Shown in pieces: positions 17,676 through 26,432 of a stretch of DNA of 64,000 nt. Source of the DNA: Minicystis rosea (GTDB lineage Bacteria > Myxococcota_A > Polyangia > Polyangiales > Polyangiaceae). The notes below the pieces were generated by a model. It made no database searches and was not told the DNA's origin. It saw only the letters and a list, made by a program, of their open reading frames with translations. Where the stretch lies: assembly GCA_001931535.1 (NCBI GenBank), contig CP016211.1:12942377-13006376 (forward strand), in the 5' to 3' direction. Both the position numbers and the translations under genes were made by a program. The first letter of the stretch is position 1, and each line of letters starts with the position of its first letter.

Positions 17676-18112
17676 CGTCGTCTCTCCTTCGGGCACGTTC
17701 TCCGGGAAAATCCGGGGCGTCCACCCCTGCGACGAACGACGGCCGCGCCGATCGACACGCCCCCGCATCTTTTTGTGGAGGGGCACACCCCGATGCCCCG
17801 GGGCGCCCGACGGTGGTCCGCCATCCGCCTCCGGCGCGCCCGCCGTCGCACCGGGCATGGCCTCTCGAGTGACCATCAAAATGGGAGTTCCTCAAAGTGG
17901 TATTCCGACCATGGCAGAGTGGTGAGCCTATCGCCGTCACACGCACAGCGGCGCATCGGGCATCTCCCGCTATCGCTTCATAAAGCTCCTTCGCCCGCTC
18001 GGAGACGACTCGCTCCGCGTCCTCGAAATGACACGAATTCCACGTCGTTTGTGGGTGCTCGTGGGCCACGCATGAACAGGAGACATTCTCTGCATGGGTG
18101 TCTCCATTGGAG
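17676..18112. other. Intergenic region upstream of ThDP gene
   Basis: About 440 bp without a recognised gene. Open frames are shadows of the neighbours. The 3' end of the stretch leads into an AT-rich promoter candidate. Confidence 0.5.
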
Positions 18113-18141
18113 TAGACAACCGAGCTTCGACGCTATATAGC
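18113..18141 (+). promoter_or_regulatory. Candidate sigma-70-type promoter for the ThDP/KAS III locus
   Basis: TAGACA (18113-18118, 5 of 6 to TTGACA) and TATATAGC (18134-18141) lie 15-17 nt apart in an AT island within G+C-rich DNA. Transcription would begin near 18146-18150, downstream of the ATG at 18094, which supports the start at 18226. Confidence 0.45.
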
Positions 18142-18225
18142 CGATTCAAAGCTGCCAGCCCCGCGCTTGCTTATACGGAGGCCATGGCGGTGCGGACGAG
18201 TCCGCGCCGGGGAGGAGACTCTTCG

Positions 18226-20349
18226 ATGCCTGGTCATTCCGTGGCTGAGTTACCGTTCACGTTCGTCGATGAAGGGGGGCGGGTGAGCAACGAGCCGATT
18301 TCTCACGTGGGTGGATCTCCACCGCACGCAACGCTGGTAACGCCGGAGTCCACCGGTGGTCATGAGGAAGAGCAGGAGTGCCTGTTCCCCTCTTCATGTC
18401 CTTCAAGAGAGGTTCTGAGATTCGATACCGAGCCACCCATGGCGATGAAGGCATCCTCGCGGGGAGGTGAGCTTTCCCTGGGTGCGATTCGGGAGGCGCG
18501 TTTTCCGGAAGGGCCCCCGTCCTCCGAGTCGCCCTCCGAGTCGTCCCCCTCCCGGCGCGGGCGCCCCTCCGTCGTGCCGAGCTCGATCAAGCTCATCTCC
18601 AATGGTCCTTTCTCCATCATGCCCTCACAAGAGGGGCCGTCGTCGCGGGTCTCGCCCGGCGGCGGGGTCATGCCGAGCCCCGATGGGCCGACCCTCTCGG
18701 ACTACCTCGTCAAGCTCCTCAAAGGCCTCGGTATCGATACCGCCTTCGGCCTCACGGGCGGCGCCGTAGCCCACTTCGGTGCTGCGCTCGTACGTGGGGG
18801 GATGAACGTGCTCCACTGTCGGCACGAGGCCGGCGCCGTCTTCGCCGCCATCGAGTCGTACTACGTCAAAGAGCGCCCCAGCGTGGTATTCACCACGACC
18901 GGTCCCGGCCTCACCAATGCCATCACCGGTATCGCCGCCGCCCATCGCGACGGCGCCAAGCTCATTCTCATCTCCGGCACCACCGCCGCCCCTCAGCGTG
19001 GTCGCTGGGCTTTCCAGGAGACGAGCTCGTACACCATGCCCATGGCGGGCCTCTTCGCCGCCGGTCCCCTCTTCCATTTCGCGGCCGTCATCGAGCAGCC
19101 GGTGGAGCTCTGCGAGGCCTTCCGCCGCATCGCCTCGGGCCTGCAGAAGCCGGGCGGCTTCGTGGCCCACATCTCGCTCCCGCTCACGAGCCAAGTCGCT
19201 CAGGACTACGAGCCTTTCAGCGGTGGTCCCATTTCGATGCTCCCGCTCCGCTCCGCGGACGCGACGGCGGCGGACTGTGCCCAATTCCTCCGGCGCGACT
19301 CGTTTGCCATCTGGGTCGGCTTCGGCGCGCGGCACGCGGCGCGGCAGGTGCGTGAGCTGGCCAAGCGCTCGGGCGCGCCGGTGATGTGCTCGCCGCGCGG
19401 CAAAGGCATCTTCCCCGAGGACCATCCGCAGTTCATCGGCGTGACGGGCTTCGGCGGTCACGAGAGCGTCTTCGATTACATGGCCGAGCGGCGCCCCGCA
19501 TACATCCTCGTGCTCGGCACGCGCCTCGGCGAGTTCACCTCCTTCTGGTCGGAGGACATGGTGCCTTCGAAGGGGTTCATCCACGTCGACATCGATCCCG
19601 AGGTTCCCGGCGTCACCTATCCGGACGTCAACGTGGTCGGCGTCCAAGCCGACATCAAGAGCTTCGTCGACGCGCTCCTTCACCACTTCCCCAAACAGGC
19701 GCCGCCGCTCGAGGGCGGGCTCTTCGACAAGGCACCTCCCGCGCGCATCGCCCACCGCAGCGAAGGCCCCGTCCGCCCCAATTTCCTCATGCAGGCCATT
19801 CAGCGGGTGATCGTGGACGACAACGATGCTCCCGTGATCACCGAGGCGGGCAACGCCTTCGCTTGGGGCACCCACGCGCTGCGCTTCTCGTCGCCGGGCC
19901 GATATCGAGTCAGCACGGGGTTCGGCTCCATGGGCCATGCCGTCACCGGCGTCATCGGGATCGCGCTGGCCCGCCGCGGCAAGGCCGTGGCCCTCGCGGG
20001 CGACGGCGCCATGTTGATGAACAGCGAGATCTCGACGGCCGTGCAATATCGAATCCCCGCCGTCTGGGTGGTCCTCAACGACTCTGCGTACGGGATGATC
20101 GATCAAGGCTTGAGCGCGCTCGGCCTGCCCGCCGTCGAGACCCAGCTCCCGCGCACCGATTTCGTGATGATCGCGCGGGGCATGGGCGCCGACGGCATCC
20201 GCGTCGAGCGCGAGGAGGACGTGATCCCCGCGCTGCAAATGGCGATGAAGGCCGAGGTCCCCTTCGTGGTCGACGTCGTCATCGATCCCAGCGTGAAGGC
20301 GCCCGCCGGGCGTCGCTTCAAGAGCCTTTGCGACGATCAATTCACCTGA
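18226..20349 (+). CDS. ThDP-dependent acetolactate-synthase-like enzyme with long N-terminal extension
   Basis: 707 residues. The ATG at 18226 has a perfect SD (GGAGGAG, 8 nt spacing); an upstream ATG at 18094 does not. Residues 1-150 are a Ser/Pro/Glu-rich low-complexity tail without homologues I recognise. The enzyme core follows: PYR domain with the activating Glu (CRHEAGAVF, near 199), central domain (VGFGARHAARQV), and PP domain with the ThDP/Mg motif GDGAMLMNSE (near 592) and LNDSAYGMI. Such enzymes form C-C bonds from 2-oxo acids, giving acetolactate or acyloins. No small regulatory subunit is present and the next gene is a KAS III homologue, so an acyloin or 2-hydroxyketone step of a natural product is more likely than branched-chain amino acid synthesis. 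Substrate unknown. Confidence 0.85.
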   Translation: MPGHSVAELPFTFVDEGGRVSNEPISHVGGSPPHATLVTPESTGGHEEEQECLFPSSCPSREVLRFDTEPPMAMKASSRGGELSLGAIREARFPEGPPSSESPSESSPSRRGRPSVVPSSIKLISNGPFSIMPSQEGPSSRVSPGGGVMPSPDGPTLSDYLVKLLKGLGIDTAFGLTGGAVAHFGAALVRGGMNVLHCRHEAGAVFAAIESYYVKERPSVVFTTTGPGLTNAITGIAAAHRDGAKLILISGTTAAPQRGRWAFQETSSYTMPMAGLFAAGPLFHFAAVIEQPVELCEAFRRIASGLQKPGGFVAHISLPLTSQVAQDYEPFSGGPISMLPLRSADATAADCAQFLRRDSFAIWVGFGARHAARQVRELAKRSGAPVMCSPRGKGIFPEDHPQFIGVTGFGGHESVFDYMAERRPAYILVLGTRLGEFTSFWSEDMVPSKGFIHVDIDPEVPGVTYPDVNVVGVQADIKSFVDALLHHFPKQAPPLEGGLFDKAPPARIAHRSEGPVRPNFLMQAIQRVIVDDNDAPVITEAGNAFAWGTHALRFSSPGRYRVSTGFGSMGHAVTGVIGIALARRGKAVALAGDGAMLMNSEISTAVQYRIPAVWVVLNDSAYGMIDQGLSALGLPAVETQLPRTDFVMIARGMGADGIRVEREEDVIPALQMAMKAEVPFVVDVVIDPSVKAPAGRRFKSLCDDQFT

Positions 20350-20360
20350 CGGAGGCGAGC

Positions 20361-21458
20361 ATGAAAACACCCGTGGGCATTCGTTCGCTCTCCGTGAGCT
20401 TCCCCAGCGTCCTTCGCACCAACGATCATTTTCGCAAGACCCGCCCCGAGCTCGTGGCCGAGGCCGAGAAGGCCGCGCTCGCCCGCCTCTGGAAGAAGCA
20501 GGGCGGCTCGGGCGCGCAGTTCGATGCGGAGATGGAGCCTTATCTCGGCGACCCTTTCCGCGGCACGCGTTACCGGCGCGTGCTCGGCCCCGACGAGACC
20601 TGTCTCTCGCTGGAGATCCGCGCCGCGCGCCAAGCCTTGGAGGCCGCCGCGCTGCGCCCGTCCGACATCGATTGCATGATCGTCGCCTCCTTCCTCCCCA
20701 TGCAGCCCGGCGTCGGCAACGCCGCCTTCCTCGCCGGTGCCCTCGACTACGAGGGCGCCGCGTACAACCTCGAGAGCGCCTGTACCTCGGCCGCGGTGGC
20801 CACGCAGAGCGCGGTCGCCTTGATTCGCGCGGGTGAATGCGAGCGCGTGCTCGTGGTGGTCTCGTGCACCTACTCGCGCGTCTCCGACGACAGGGACTCT
20901 CTCTGTTGGTTCCTCGGCGACGGCGCCGGCGCCTACGTCGTCAGTGCGGTGCCCGAGGGGCAGGGCGTGCTGGGGATGAAGATCGTCAATACGTCGAAGA
21001 CCTGCAACACCTTCTATTACGATCTCCACGATCACCCCACCCGAGGCCCCATGATCCGCATCGGCGCGCACGAGCGCACGGGCCGGGTGCTGGGGCAGGT
21101 GTCGGGCCCTTATCTCGTCGAGTGTTGTGACGGCGCGCTCGCGCAGGCGGGCCTCACGCGGGACGACGTGCGCTTCTTCGTCTTCAATACACCCACCGCT
21201 TGGTATGGTCGGTTCTGTGCGCAGGCGCTGGGCGTGAGCCCCGAGCGCACGATCGACACCTACCCCGAATATGCCAACATCGGCCCCGCGCTCATGCCGG
21301 TGAATCTGTACACCGCAGCGCGGGCCGGCCGCATCGCGCCGGGCGACGTCGTGCTCGTGTACACCATCGGCAGCGTCTCCACGGCGGGTGCGGTGGTGAT
21401 GCGTTGGGGCGATGTCGGCCTCGGGCCCGAGCCGCCGCCGCCCGCCATGGTGGAATGA
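20361..21458 (+). CDS. KAS III (FabH)-like enzyme lacking the catalytic His
   Basis: 365 residues, thiolase fold. The nucleophile is present (LESACTSAA, Cys141). At the site of the FabH His (motif HQAN) this protein reads FNTPT, with Asn276, and the later Asn is kept (YANIGPA, Asn306). Without the His it should not carry out normal malonyl decarboxylation but could transfer an acyl group or condense differently. It starts 11 nt after the ThDP gene (GGAG before the ATG), so both are in one transcript. KAS III-like acyltransferases are known beside ThDP acyloin synthases (I recall the xenocyloin locus of Xenorhabdus), which is the closest precedent I can name. Product unknown. Confidence 0.85.
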   Translation: MKTPVGIRSLSVSFPSVLRTNDHFRKTRPELVAEAEKAALARLWKKQGGSGAQFDAEMEPYLGDPFRGTRYRRVLGPDETCLSLEIRAARQALEAAALRPSDIDCMIVASFLPMQPGVGNAAFLAGALDYEGAAYNLESACTSAAVATQSAVALIRAGECERVLVVVSCTYSRVSDDRDSLCWFLGDGAGAYVVSAVPEGQGVLGMKIVNTSKTCNTFYYDLHDHPTRGPMIRIGAHERTGRVLGQVSGPYLVECCDGALAQAGLTRDDVRFFVFNTPTAWYGRFCAQALGVSPERTIDTYPEYANIGPALMPVNLYTAARAGRIAPGDVVLVYTIGSVSTAGAVVMRWGDVGLGPEPPPPAMVE

Positions 21459-21760
21459 AGAGGCGCGGAGCCTCCGGAGCGAGCCGGCCCGAGGCCGCCG
21501 ACTGCAATTCAAGAGAAGGCGGCGCCCCGCGAGATCAAAGATGAATTCTGTCCCGACCTCGGGCGCGGCCCGGTGTGCGCGGGCGCTTCACCGTATTGCG
21601 CGGTATGGTTACCCGTTGGTGCTTCGCGGGCGGGCGACGCACGGGGCGCGTCGCTCGCCGTTGGGCGCAGCCATGTCGTGGCCTCGTGGATGATTGCATC
21701 TGATCTTCGCGCGCCGCATGCGCGGCGCTGATCCGCAACCCGCACGGTTCGAGGATGCTC
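21459..21760. other. Intergenic region before the P450
   Basis: 302 bp, no gene or clear repeat recognised. It separates the P450 from the KAS III gene, so the P450 may have its own promoter, which I could not identify. Confidence 0.5.
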
Positions 21761-23152
21761 ATGCCCGCTCGTAGAAATGACGTGCCGCCGGGGCCTCCCG
21801 GTTATCCGCTCGTGGGCGCGCTACCGGCGTTTGCCCGCGATCCGCTCGGCTTCTTGTCCGGCGCCACGCGCCGCCATGGAGACATGCTCTTCCTGGGGAA
21901 GGTGCTCGGCCGCGGCGTGTACGTGCTCACGCGCCCCGATCACCTCAAATACATTCTCCAGGAGAACAACCGCAATTACATCAAGGGCAATGGCCTCGCC
22001 GCCCTCAAGCTCGTCGTCGGCGAAGGGCTCGTGGTGGCGGAGGGCGAGCGGTGGCATCGGCAACGCCGCCTCGTTCAACCTGCTTTTCACCGGCAGCGGG
22101 TCGCGGCGCTCGTCGATCAAATGGCCGACGTGATCGAGAAGGCCCACGCGCGCTGGCGCGAAAAAACCGCGCAAGAGCCAGTCCCCGTGTTGTTCGAGAT
22201 GATGCGGCTCACCCAGCGCGTGCTCCTCTCCACGATGTTCGGCGTCGACATCGAATCGAAGGCGGATTCGCTCTGCAAGGCCTGGGACGTGGTCGTCGCC
22301 GTCCTCACTGAAAGGCTCTTGTCGCCGCCCATCCACCTTCCCATCAGCGTGCCCACGCCCAAGCACCTTCGCTTCCGGAGGGCGATGCAGACGCTCGACG
22401 ACGCCATCTATGGAATCCTCCGCGATCCCGAGAGCGCCGACCGCGGCCTCCTCTCCATGCTGCGGGCCGCGCGCGACGAGGTCACGGGAGAGGGGATGAG
22501 CGATCGCGAGCTCCGCGACGAAGTGATGACCATCTTCGCCGGCGGCTTCGAGACCTCCGCCGTCGCCCTCTCGTGGGTTTGGCATGTGCTCGGGACACAT
22601 CCCGAAGTCGAGGCCAAGCTGCACGCCGAGATCGACGAGGTGCTCGGCGATCGGCGCCCGCGGATGGAGGATCTCCCCAAGCTCCGTTACACGAAGATGG
22701 TCGTGGAGGAGACGCTGCGCCTCTATCCCAGCGCCTGGATCTTCGCGCGCATGAACCTCGCGGCCGACGAGATCGACGGATATCCCATCCCACCGAGATC
22801 ATTGCTCTTCGTCGTTCCGTATCTGACCCATCGCCACCTCGGCTTCTGGCCCGATCCGGAGACCTTCGATCCCGAGCGCTTCACCCCCGATCGCAGCGCC
22901 TCGCGGCCGCGCTTCGCCTACGTTCCTTTCGGCGGCGGGCCGCGCTTGTGCGTGGGTGAGGCCTTTGCGATGACGGAGATGCAAACCGTGGTGGCGATGA
23001 CGGCGCGGCGTTTTCGCTTCCGGCCCGTGCCCGGCCGCGAGGTGCGGGAGAGGGGGATGTTCACGCTTCGGGCGCGCCCCGACATCATCATGAGCATCGA
23101 GGAGCGGCGCCCCGCCCAACGCTCGATCGAAGAGCCCACGGCCGCCATTTGA
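21761..23152 (+). CDS. Cytochrome P450
   Basis: 463 residues. ATG 21761 is preferred over 21755 because GAGG then lies 6 nt upstream. Signature motifs are complete: I-helix AGGFETSA (near 260), ExxR in EETLR (near 318) with the usual R partner, and heme-binding FGGGPRLCVGEAF with the axial Cys near 396. Early sequence GEGLVVAEGERWHRQRR (C-helix WHRQRR) fits bacterial class-I P450s of the CYP110/CYP4-like type. No ferredoxin gene is adjacent, so reductant must come from elsewhere. It is the third enzyme of a possible ThDP-KAS III-P450 locus and could hydroxylate that product. Substrate unknown. Confidence 0.95.
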   Translation: MPARRNDVPPGPPGYPLVGALPAFARDPLGFLSGATRRHGDMLFLGKVLGRGVYVLTRPDHLKYILQENNRNYIKGNGLAALKLVVGEGLVVAEGERWHRQRRLVQPAFHRQRVAALVDQMADVIEKAHARWREKTAQEPVPVLFEMMRLTQRVLLSTMFGVDIESKADSLCKAWDVVVAVLTERLLSPPIHLPISVPTPKHLRFRRAMQTLDDAIYGILRDPESADRGLLSMLRAARDEVTGEGMSDRELRDEVMTIFAGGFETSAVALSWVWHVLGTHPEVEAKLHAEIDEVLGDRRPRMEDLPKLRYTKMVVEETLRLYPSAWIFARMNLAADEIDGYPIPPRSLLFVVPYLTHRHLGFWPDPETFDPERFTPDRSASRPRFAYVPFGGGPRLCVGEAFAMTEMQTVVAMTARRFRFRPVPGREVRERGMFTLRARPDIIMSIEERRPAQRSIEEPTAAI

Positions 23153-23170
23153 GCCCGCCTGTCTCGTGAG

Positions 23171-23224
23171 CACGATGGGGCCGCGAGCGGCCCCAAACCC
23201 CGGGCCGGACGAGCCGGCCCTGAT
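23171..23224 (+). repeat. Two-hairpin repeat, family 1 (single copy)
   Basis: Copy in sense orientation 18 nt after the P450 stop: CACGATGGGGCCGC GA GCGGCCCC, spacer AAACCCC, then GGGCCGG ACGA GCCGGCCC. The loop of the first hairpin is GA instead of AA. Confidence 0.85.
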
Positions 23225-23416
23225 CCAGTGTCACTGACAAGCATTCTCATAATATCCAGTTGAGACGAACCTCGCCCGCTGCGCCCCAAGCTCGAGAACA
23301 GGGCGCGTCCGGAGCAAACAGCATCTCGACTTGCGCCGAGGCGGATGTTAGTGTGAGCACGATGCACGGCGGATTCCCATCTGCCGAGGCCGCGAACAGC
23401 AAGGGGGGCTGGATCG

Positions 23417-23869
23417 ATGGCATCCAAGAACATGGTCTTTTCGGTGCTGCCCGTGGTCAACGGGGCTCCACTCGTGGTCGTGCTCATCGGCAAGGCCGGG
23501 CCGACCAACGGTGAATGGGATCTCTACCTCGGCGCGATCCGCAAGCTCGGGTCGCTCGACGACATGCGGACTCTGGTCATGACGGACGGCGGTGGGCCCG
23601 ATTCGGTGCAGCGCAAGACGCTCATCGATTTCATGAAGGGCCGGCCGAGCCTGACGTGCATGGTGAGCAGCAATCCCATCGTCCGCGGGCTGACCACCGC
23701 GCTGAGCTGGTTCAACCCACAAATCAAATCCTTCGCTTCCGATCGGGTGGACGAGGCCCTTCACTATCTCCACGTCCCGCCCGAGAGCTCGTCGATGGTG
23801 TGGCACGAGATCAAGCGTCTTCGCGAGCAGCTCGAAGATCTCCCGTTACGAAAAGTCGCGGGCGCATAG
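23417..23869 (+). CDS. STAS-like protein of unknown function
   Basis: 150 residues. Strand-helix alternation (PLVVVLIGKAG; RTLVMTDGGGPDS; TCMVSSNPIVRG) fits a STAS/SpoIIAA-like fold, as in many short myxobacterial proteins; the phosphorylatable Ser of SpoIIAA cannot be assigned with confidence. It begins at ATG 23417 with GGGGG about 10 nt before. No clear operon partner. It may be a distant relative of the protein at 4404. Confidence 0.7.
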   Translation: MASKNMVFSVLPVVNGAPLVVVLIGKAGPTNGEWDLYLGAIRKLGSLDDMRTLVMTDGGGPDSVQRKTLIDFMKGRPSLTCMVSSNPIVRGLTTALSWFNPQIKSFASDRVDEALHYLHVPPESSSMVWHEIKRLREQLEDLPLRKVAGA

Positions 23870-24000
23870 GCGCCCTTCTTCGTCGTTTGGAGCCCGTCGG
23901 ACAGCGCCCGACGCGAGGAGGAAGCACGTCGCGAGAGCCGACTCGCGGCGCGCTTTACGTCCACTGCGGCGCCGTGCGAGCCTTCCATGAGAGGTGTCTC

Positions 24001-24633
24001 GTGCGCGCGCCCATCATCACACTCTGCTCCTTGGCATTGCTCGGAGGTTGTGGCTCGGAGGCCATCGTGGCGGGCAGCGGCGGCTCCCCTCCCGGCAGCG
24101 GCGGCGCGATGGCCGGGACGGGCGGCCAAGGCGGTGGCACGACGACGACCAGCAGCGGTGGGACGACAGCCAGCAGCAGCAGTGGGACGACAGCCAGCAG
24201 CAGCGGTGCAACGACGAGCAGCAGCAGCGGTGGTGGTGCGTGCGTCTCGGGAGAAATGAAGGAGTGCTATTCAGGGCCTCCGATCACGAAGGGCATGGGC
24301 TCGTGCAAGGCTGGTGTAGAGACGTGCGAGAACGGGAAATGGGGTGACTGCATCGGTGAGGTCCTGCCGATACCGGACACCTGCAATGGCAAGGACGACG
24401 ACTGCGACGGCATCCTCGGCACGAACCTCGAGTGCATCGATGGTCTGATGCAGCCTTGTTATTCCGGCCCTCCGGAGACGTTGGGCGTCGGCGTGTGCGT
24501 CTCGGGCATCTCCACGGGTATGAATGGCGCCTGGGGGCCCTGCGTCGGCGACGTCGTGCCCTCCCCCGAGACGTGCAATGGTGTGGACGACGACTGCAAC
24601 GGCGTCGTCGACGATGGCATCTCCTGCAATTGA
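24001..24633 (+). CDS. MopE-type Cys-rich lipoprotein
   Basis: 210 residues. GTG 24001 has AGAGG 6 nt upstream. Lipobox LGGC (Cys17). A Ser/Thr/Gly-rich spacer (about 20-78) precedes two tandem repeats, each ending in CNGxDDDCxG (CNGKDDDCDGIL and CNGVDDDCNGVVDD), the motif of putative metal-binding MopE-like domains. Each repeat also has the framework CYSGPP...G.G.C..G...C/N.G.WG.C.G. Likely a surface lipoprotein; the metal (Ca or Cu has been discussed for relatives) is not predictable here. Confidence 0.85.
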   Translation: MRAPIITLCSLALLGGCGSEAIVAGSGGSPPGSGGAMAGTGGQGGGTTTTSSGGTTASSSSGTTASSSGATTSSSSGGGACVSGEMKECYSGPPITKGMGSCKAGVETCENGKWGDCIGEVLPIPDTCNGKDDDCDGILGTNLECIDGLMQPCYSGPPETLGVGVCVSGISTGMNGAWGPCVGDVVPSPETCNGVDDDCNGVVDDGISCN

Positions 24634-24943
24634 TCTGGCCCCGTGTTGGTAAGCAGGAGTGGTGCGCCGGCTTTCCAGATAACCATTCTGGTTGCGCGTG
24701 ATTATGCCCACTTCGACGACGTCGGGCTCGACCGCGTGATCCGGCCCACGAGCCACGGCGGAAGCGGCGCCAAGCGTGGGCTTCAAGTCAGGAGATGCCT
24801 TGCCTTTGCTCGCGGCGGCGGCCTAGGGTGAACACCTAGCCATTGATGACGACCCGCGTGACGACTGCCATTTCGAGCTGCAATGCTCGGCGTTCGTCTC
24901 CCTCTCTCTCCGGAGAGAGCCGTGCCGCCCCGTTCGAGGAGAA
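24634..24943. other. Intergenic region with small palindrome
   Basis: 310 bp without a recognised gene. CTAGGGTGAACACCTAG (about 24822-24838) is a short near-palindrome in which the arms CTAGG/CCTAG are perfect; it lies about 105 bp before the gene at 24944 and could be a regulator site. Confidence 0.4.
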
Positions 24944-25156
24944 ATGTCGGTATATTCGCTCGATCACTTGGCCCGCGTGCTGAGCAGTCAAATCTCGATT
25001 CCTGCGGTCTACAACTCGATCAACACGCGTCTCATCATCCAGACCGGGGTCAACCTCAAGAAGCTCAGCCCGGAGCAGTGTGCCAATCGCGAGCTGCTCC
25101 AGAAAGTGCTCGCCGCCCTCGACAAGATGGGCGTGACCGTGGAGGAGACCAAGTGA
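24944..25156 (+). CDS. Small protein of unknown function, coupled to FIST gene
   Basis: 70 residues, helical (HLARVLSSQISIPAVY and NRELLQKVLAALDKM), acidic C-terminus. AGGAG is 2 nt before the ATG. The reading frame ends with TGA overlapping the GTG of the FIST gene (GTGA), so the two are translated together. No family recognised. Linkage suggests a partner or regulator of the FIST sensor. Confidence 0.6.
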   Translation: MSVYSLDHLARVLSSQISIPAVYNSINTRLIIQTGVNLKKLSPEQCANRELLQKVLAALDKMGVTVEETK

Positions 25157-26277
25157 CCGGCTCGTGCTTGGCGACGGCGCGGAGCGCCCAAACGGACTCC
25201 AAGGCTGCGGGCGCCGAAATCGTCGCGGAGCTCGGCGCCGTCGATCCGGCGTGCATCCTCTTCTTCGCCGGCATCCAGCACGACGGCGCGGCGCTCGGCG
25301 ATGCGCTCCGGGCGCGCTTTCCCGAGGCGCAGATCCTCGGCTGCTCGTCGAACGGCGAGTTCAGCGATCGCGGCTTCGGCAAGGGCGGTGTGGTGGCGAT
25401 GGCGCTCGGCCGCGATCGCGTGCGCCGCGCGGCCGTCACGCTGGCTCCGCTCGACGGCGGCGTCGAGGCCGGCATCGTGGCGGCGGCGCGCGCGCTCGCG
25501 CAAAAGCTGGGCACGTCGCTGCGCGAGCTCTCGCCCGAGCGCTACGCCTGCGTCGCGCTCCTCGAAGGCGCGCACGGTCACGAAGAGGCCATCAACGAGG
25601 CGTTCGGCAACGTCTCACCGTTCCTGCCCTTCGTCGGCGGCTCCGCGGGCGACGACATCACCTTCTCGGGGACGTGGGTTTACGCCGACGGCGCGCTCGC
25701 CCGCGACGCCTGTGCGTTCCTCGTCCTCGACATGGCCGTGCCCTTCATCGTCTTGAAGACGGCCAATTACCTGGCCACCGACACGACGACCGTGGTGACG
25801 CGCACGGACGGGCGCGTGGTGCTCGAGCTCGACGGCGAGCCCGCCGCCGCGCGGTATGCGCGTGTCATCGGCACCACGAAAGACGCGCTCGTCTTCGCCG
25901 ATTTCCTCGCGCACCCGCTCGGCCTCATGATCGACGGGCAGCCGTGGCTGCGGAGCGTCGTCCGCACCGCCGACGGCGGCGGCCTCTTCTTCGCCTGCTC
26001 GATGCTCGAAGGCATGCGCCTCCGTTACATGCGCGGTGTCGATCTCGTCGAAGACGCCCGGGAAAAGCTCACCGACGCGGCCTTCCAGCTCGGCGGCCAC
26101 ATCGGCGGCGGCATCCTCTTCAACTGTGCTTATCGCATGGTCGAGGCGCAGATTCACGGGAGCGAGCACGCCTATCACGAGCTCCTCTCCACGTTCCCCC
26201 ACGCCGGTCTGCACTCCAATGGAGAGAGCTACATCGGCCACATGAATCAGACGCTGACGGGGCTTCTGTTCGCCTGA
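25153..26277 (+). CDS. FIST-domain sensor protein (FIST_N and FIST_C)
   Basis: 374 residues, cytoplasmic. The N-terminal FIST part has IQHDGAALGDALRARFPEAQ, LGCSSNGEFSD and LPFVGGSAGDD; the C-terminal FIST_C domain has LGLMIDGQPW, FFACSMLEGMRLRYMRG and FNCAYRMVEAQIHG. FIST proteins are thought to sense small ligands, such as amino acids, in signal transduction; they often stand beside kinases, but none is adjacent here. GTG 25153 overlaps the upstream stop. A hairpin terminator follows immediately. Confidence 0.88.
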   Translation: MTGSCLATARSAQTDSKAAGAEIVAELGAVDPACILFFAGIQHDGAALGDALRARFPEAQILGCSSNGEFSDRGFGKGGVVAMALGRDRVRRAAVTLAPLDGGVEAGIVAAARALAQKLGTSLRELSPERYACVALLEGAHGHEEAINEAFGNVSPFLPFVGGSAGDDITFSGTWVYADGALARDACAFLVLDMAVPFIVLKTANYLATDTTTVVTRTDGRVVLELDGEPAAARYARVIGTTKDALVFADFLAHPLGLMIDGQPWLRSVVRTADGGGLFFACSMLEGMRLRYMRGVDLVEDAREKLTDAAFQLGGHIGGGILFNCAYRMVEAQIHGSEHAYHELLSTFPHAGLHSNGESYIGHMNQTLTGLLFA

Positions 26278-26280
26278 TCG

Positions 26281-26304
26281 TGGAGGGCAGGTGACTGCCC
26301 TCCA
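26281..26304 (+). terminator. Terminator-like hairpin after FIST gene
   Basis: TGGAGGGCAG (26281-26290), loop GTGA, CTGCCCTCCA (26295-26304): a perfect 10-bp stem 3 nt after the stop codon. No T-run follows, as is common in this genome. Confidence 0.65.
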
Positions 26305-26432
26305 TTCAGCCGAGACTGGGCCTCGACACTTTCGCGGTCAGGCGGCGATCTGCGCCGCTGTACACAGTACGTCGAAGAGGTTTTGCGAAAGGCTCGTCTC
26401 GCCCAGCTTCGACGAGACCACTTCGCGCAGGC

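Noticed and set aside
18094..18225. Upstream ATG as start of the ThDP gene
   Set aside because: No SD, and it lies upstream of the likely transcription start; the ATG at 18226 has GGAGGAG at ideal spacing.
24822..24838. Terminator after the MopE lipoprotein
   Set aside because: The stem is only 5 bp and nearly 190 bp after the stop; kept as a possible regulator site only.
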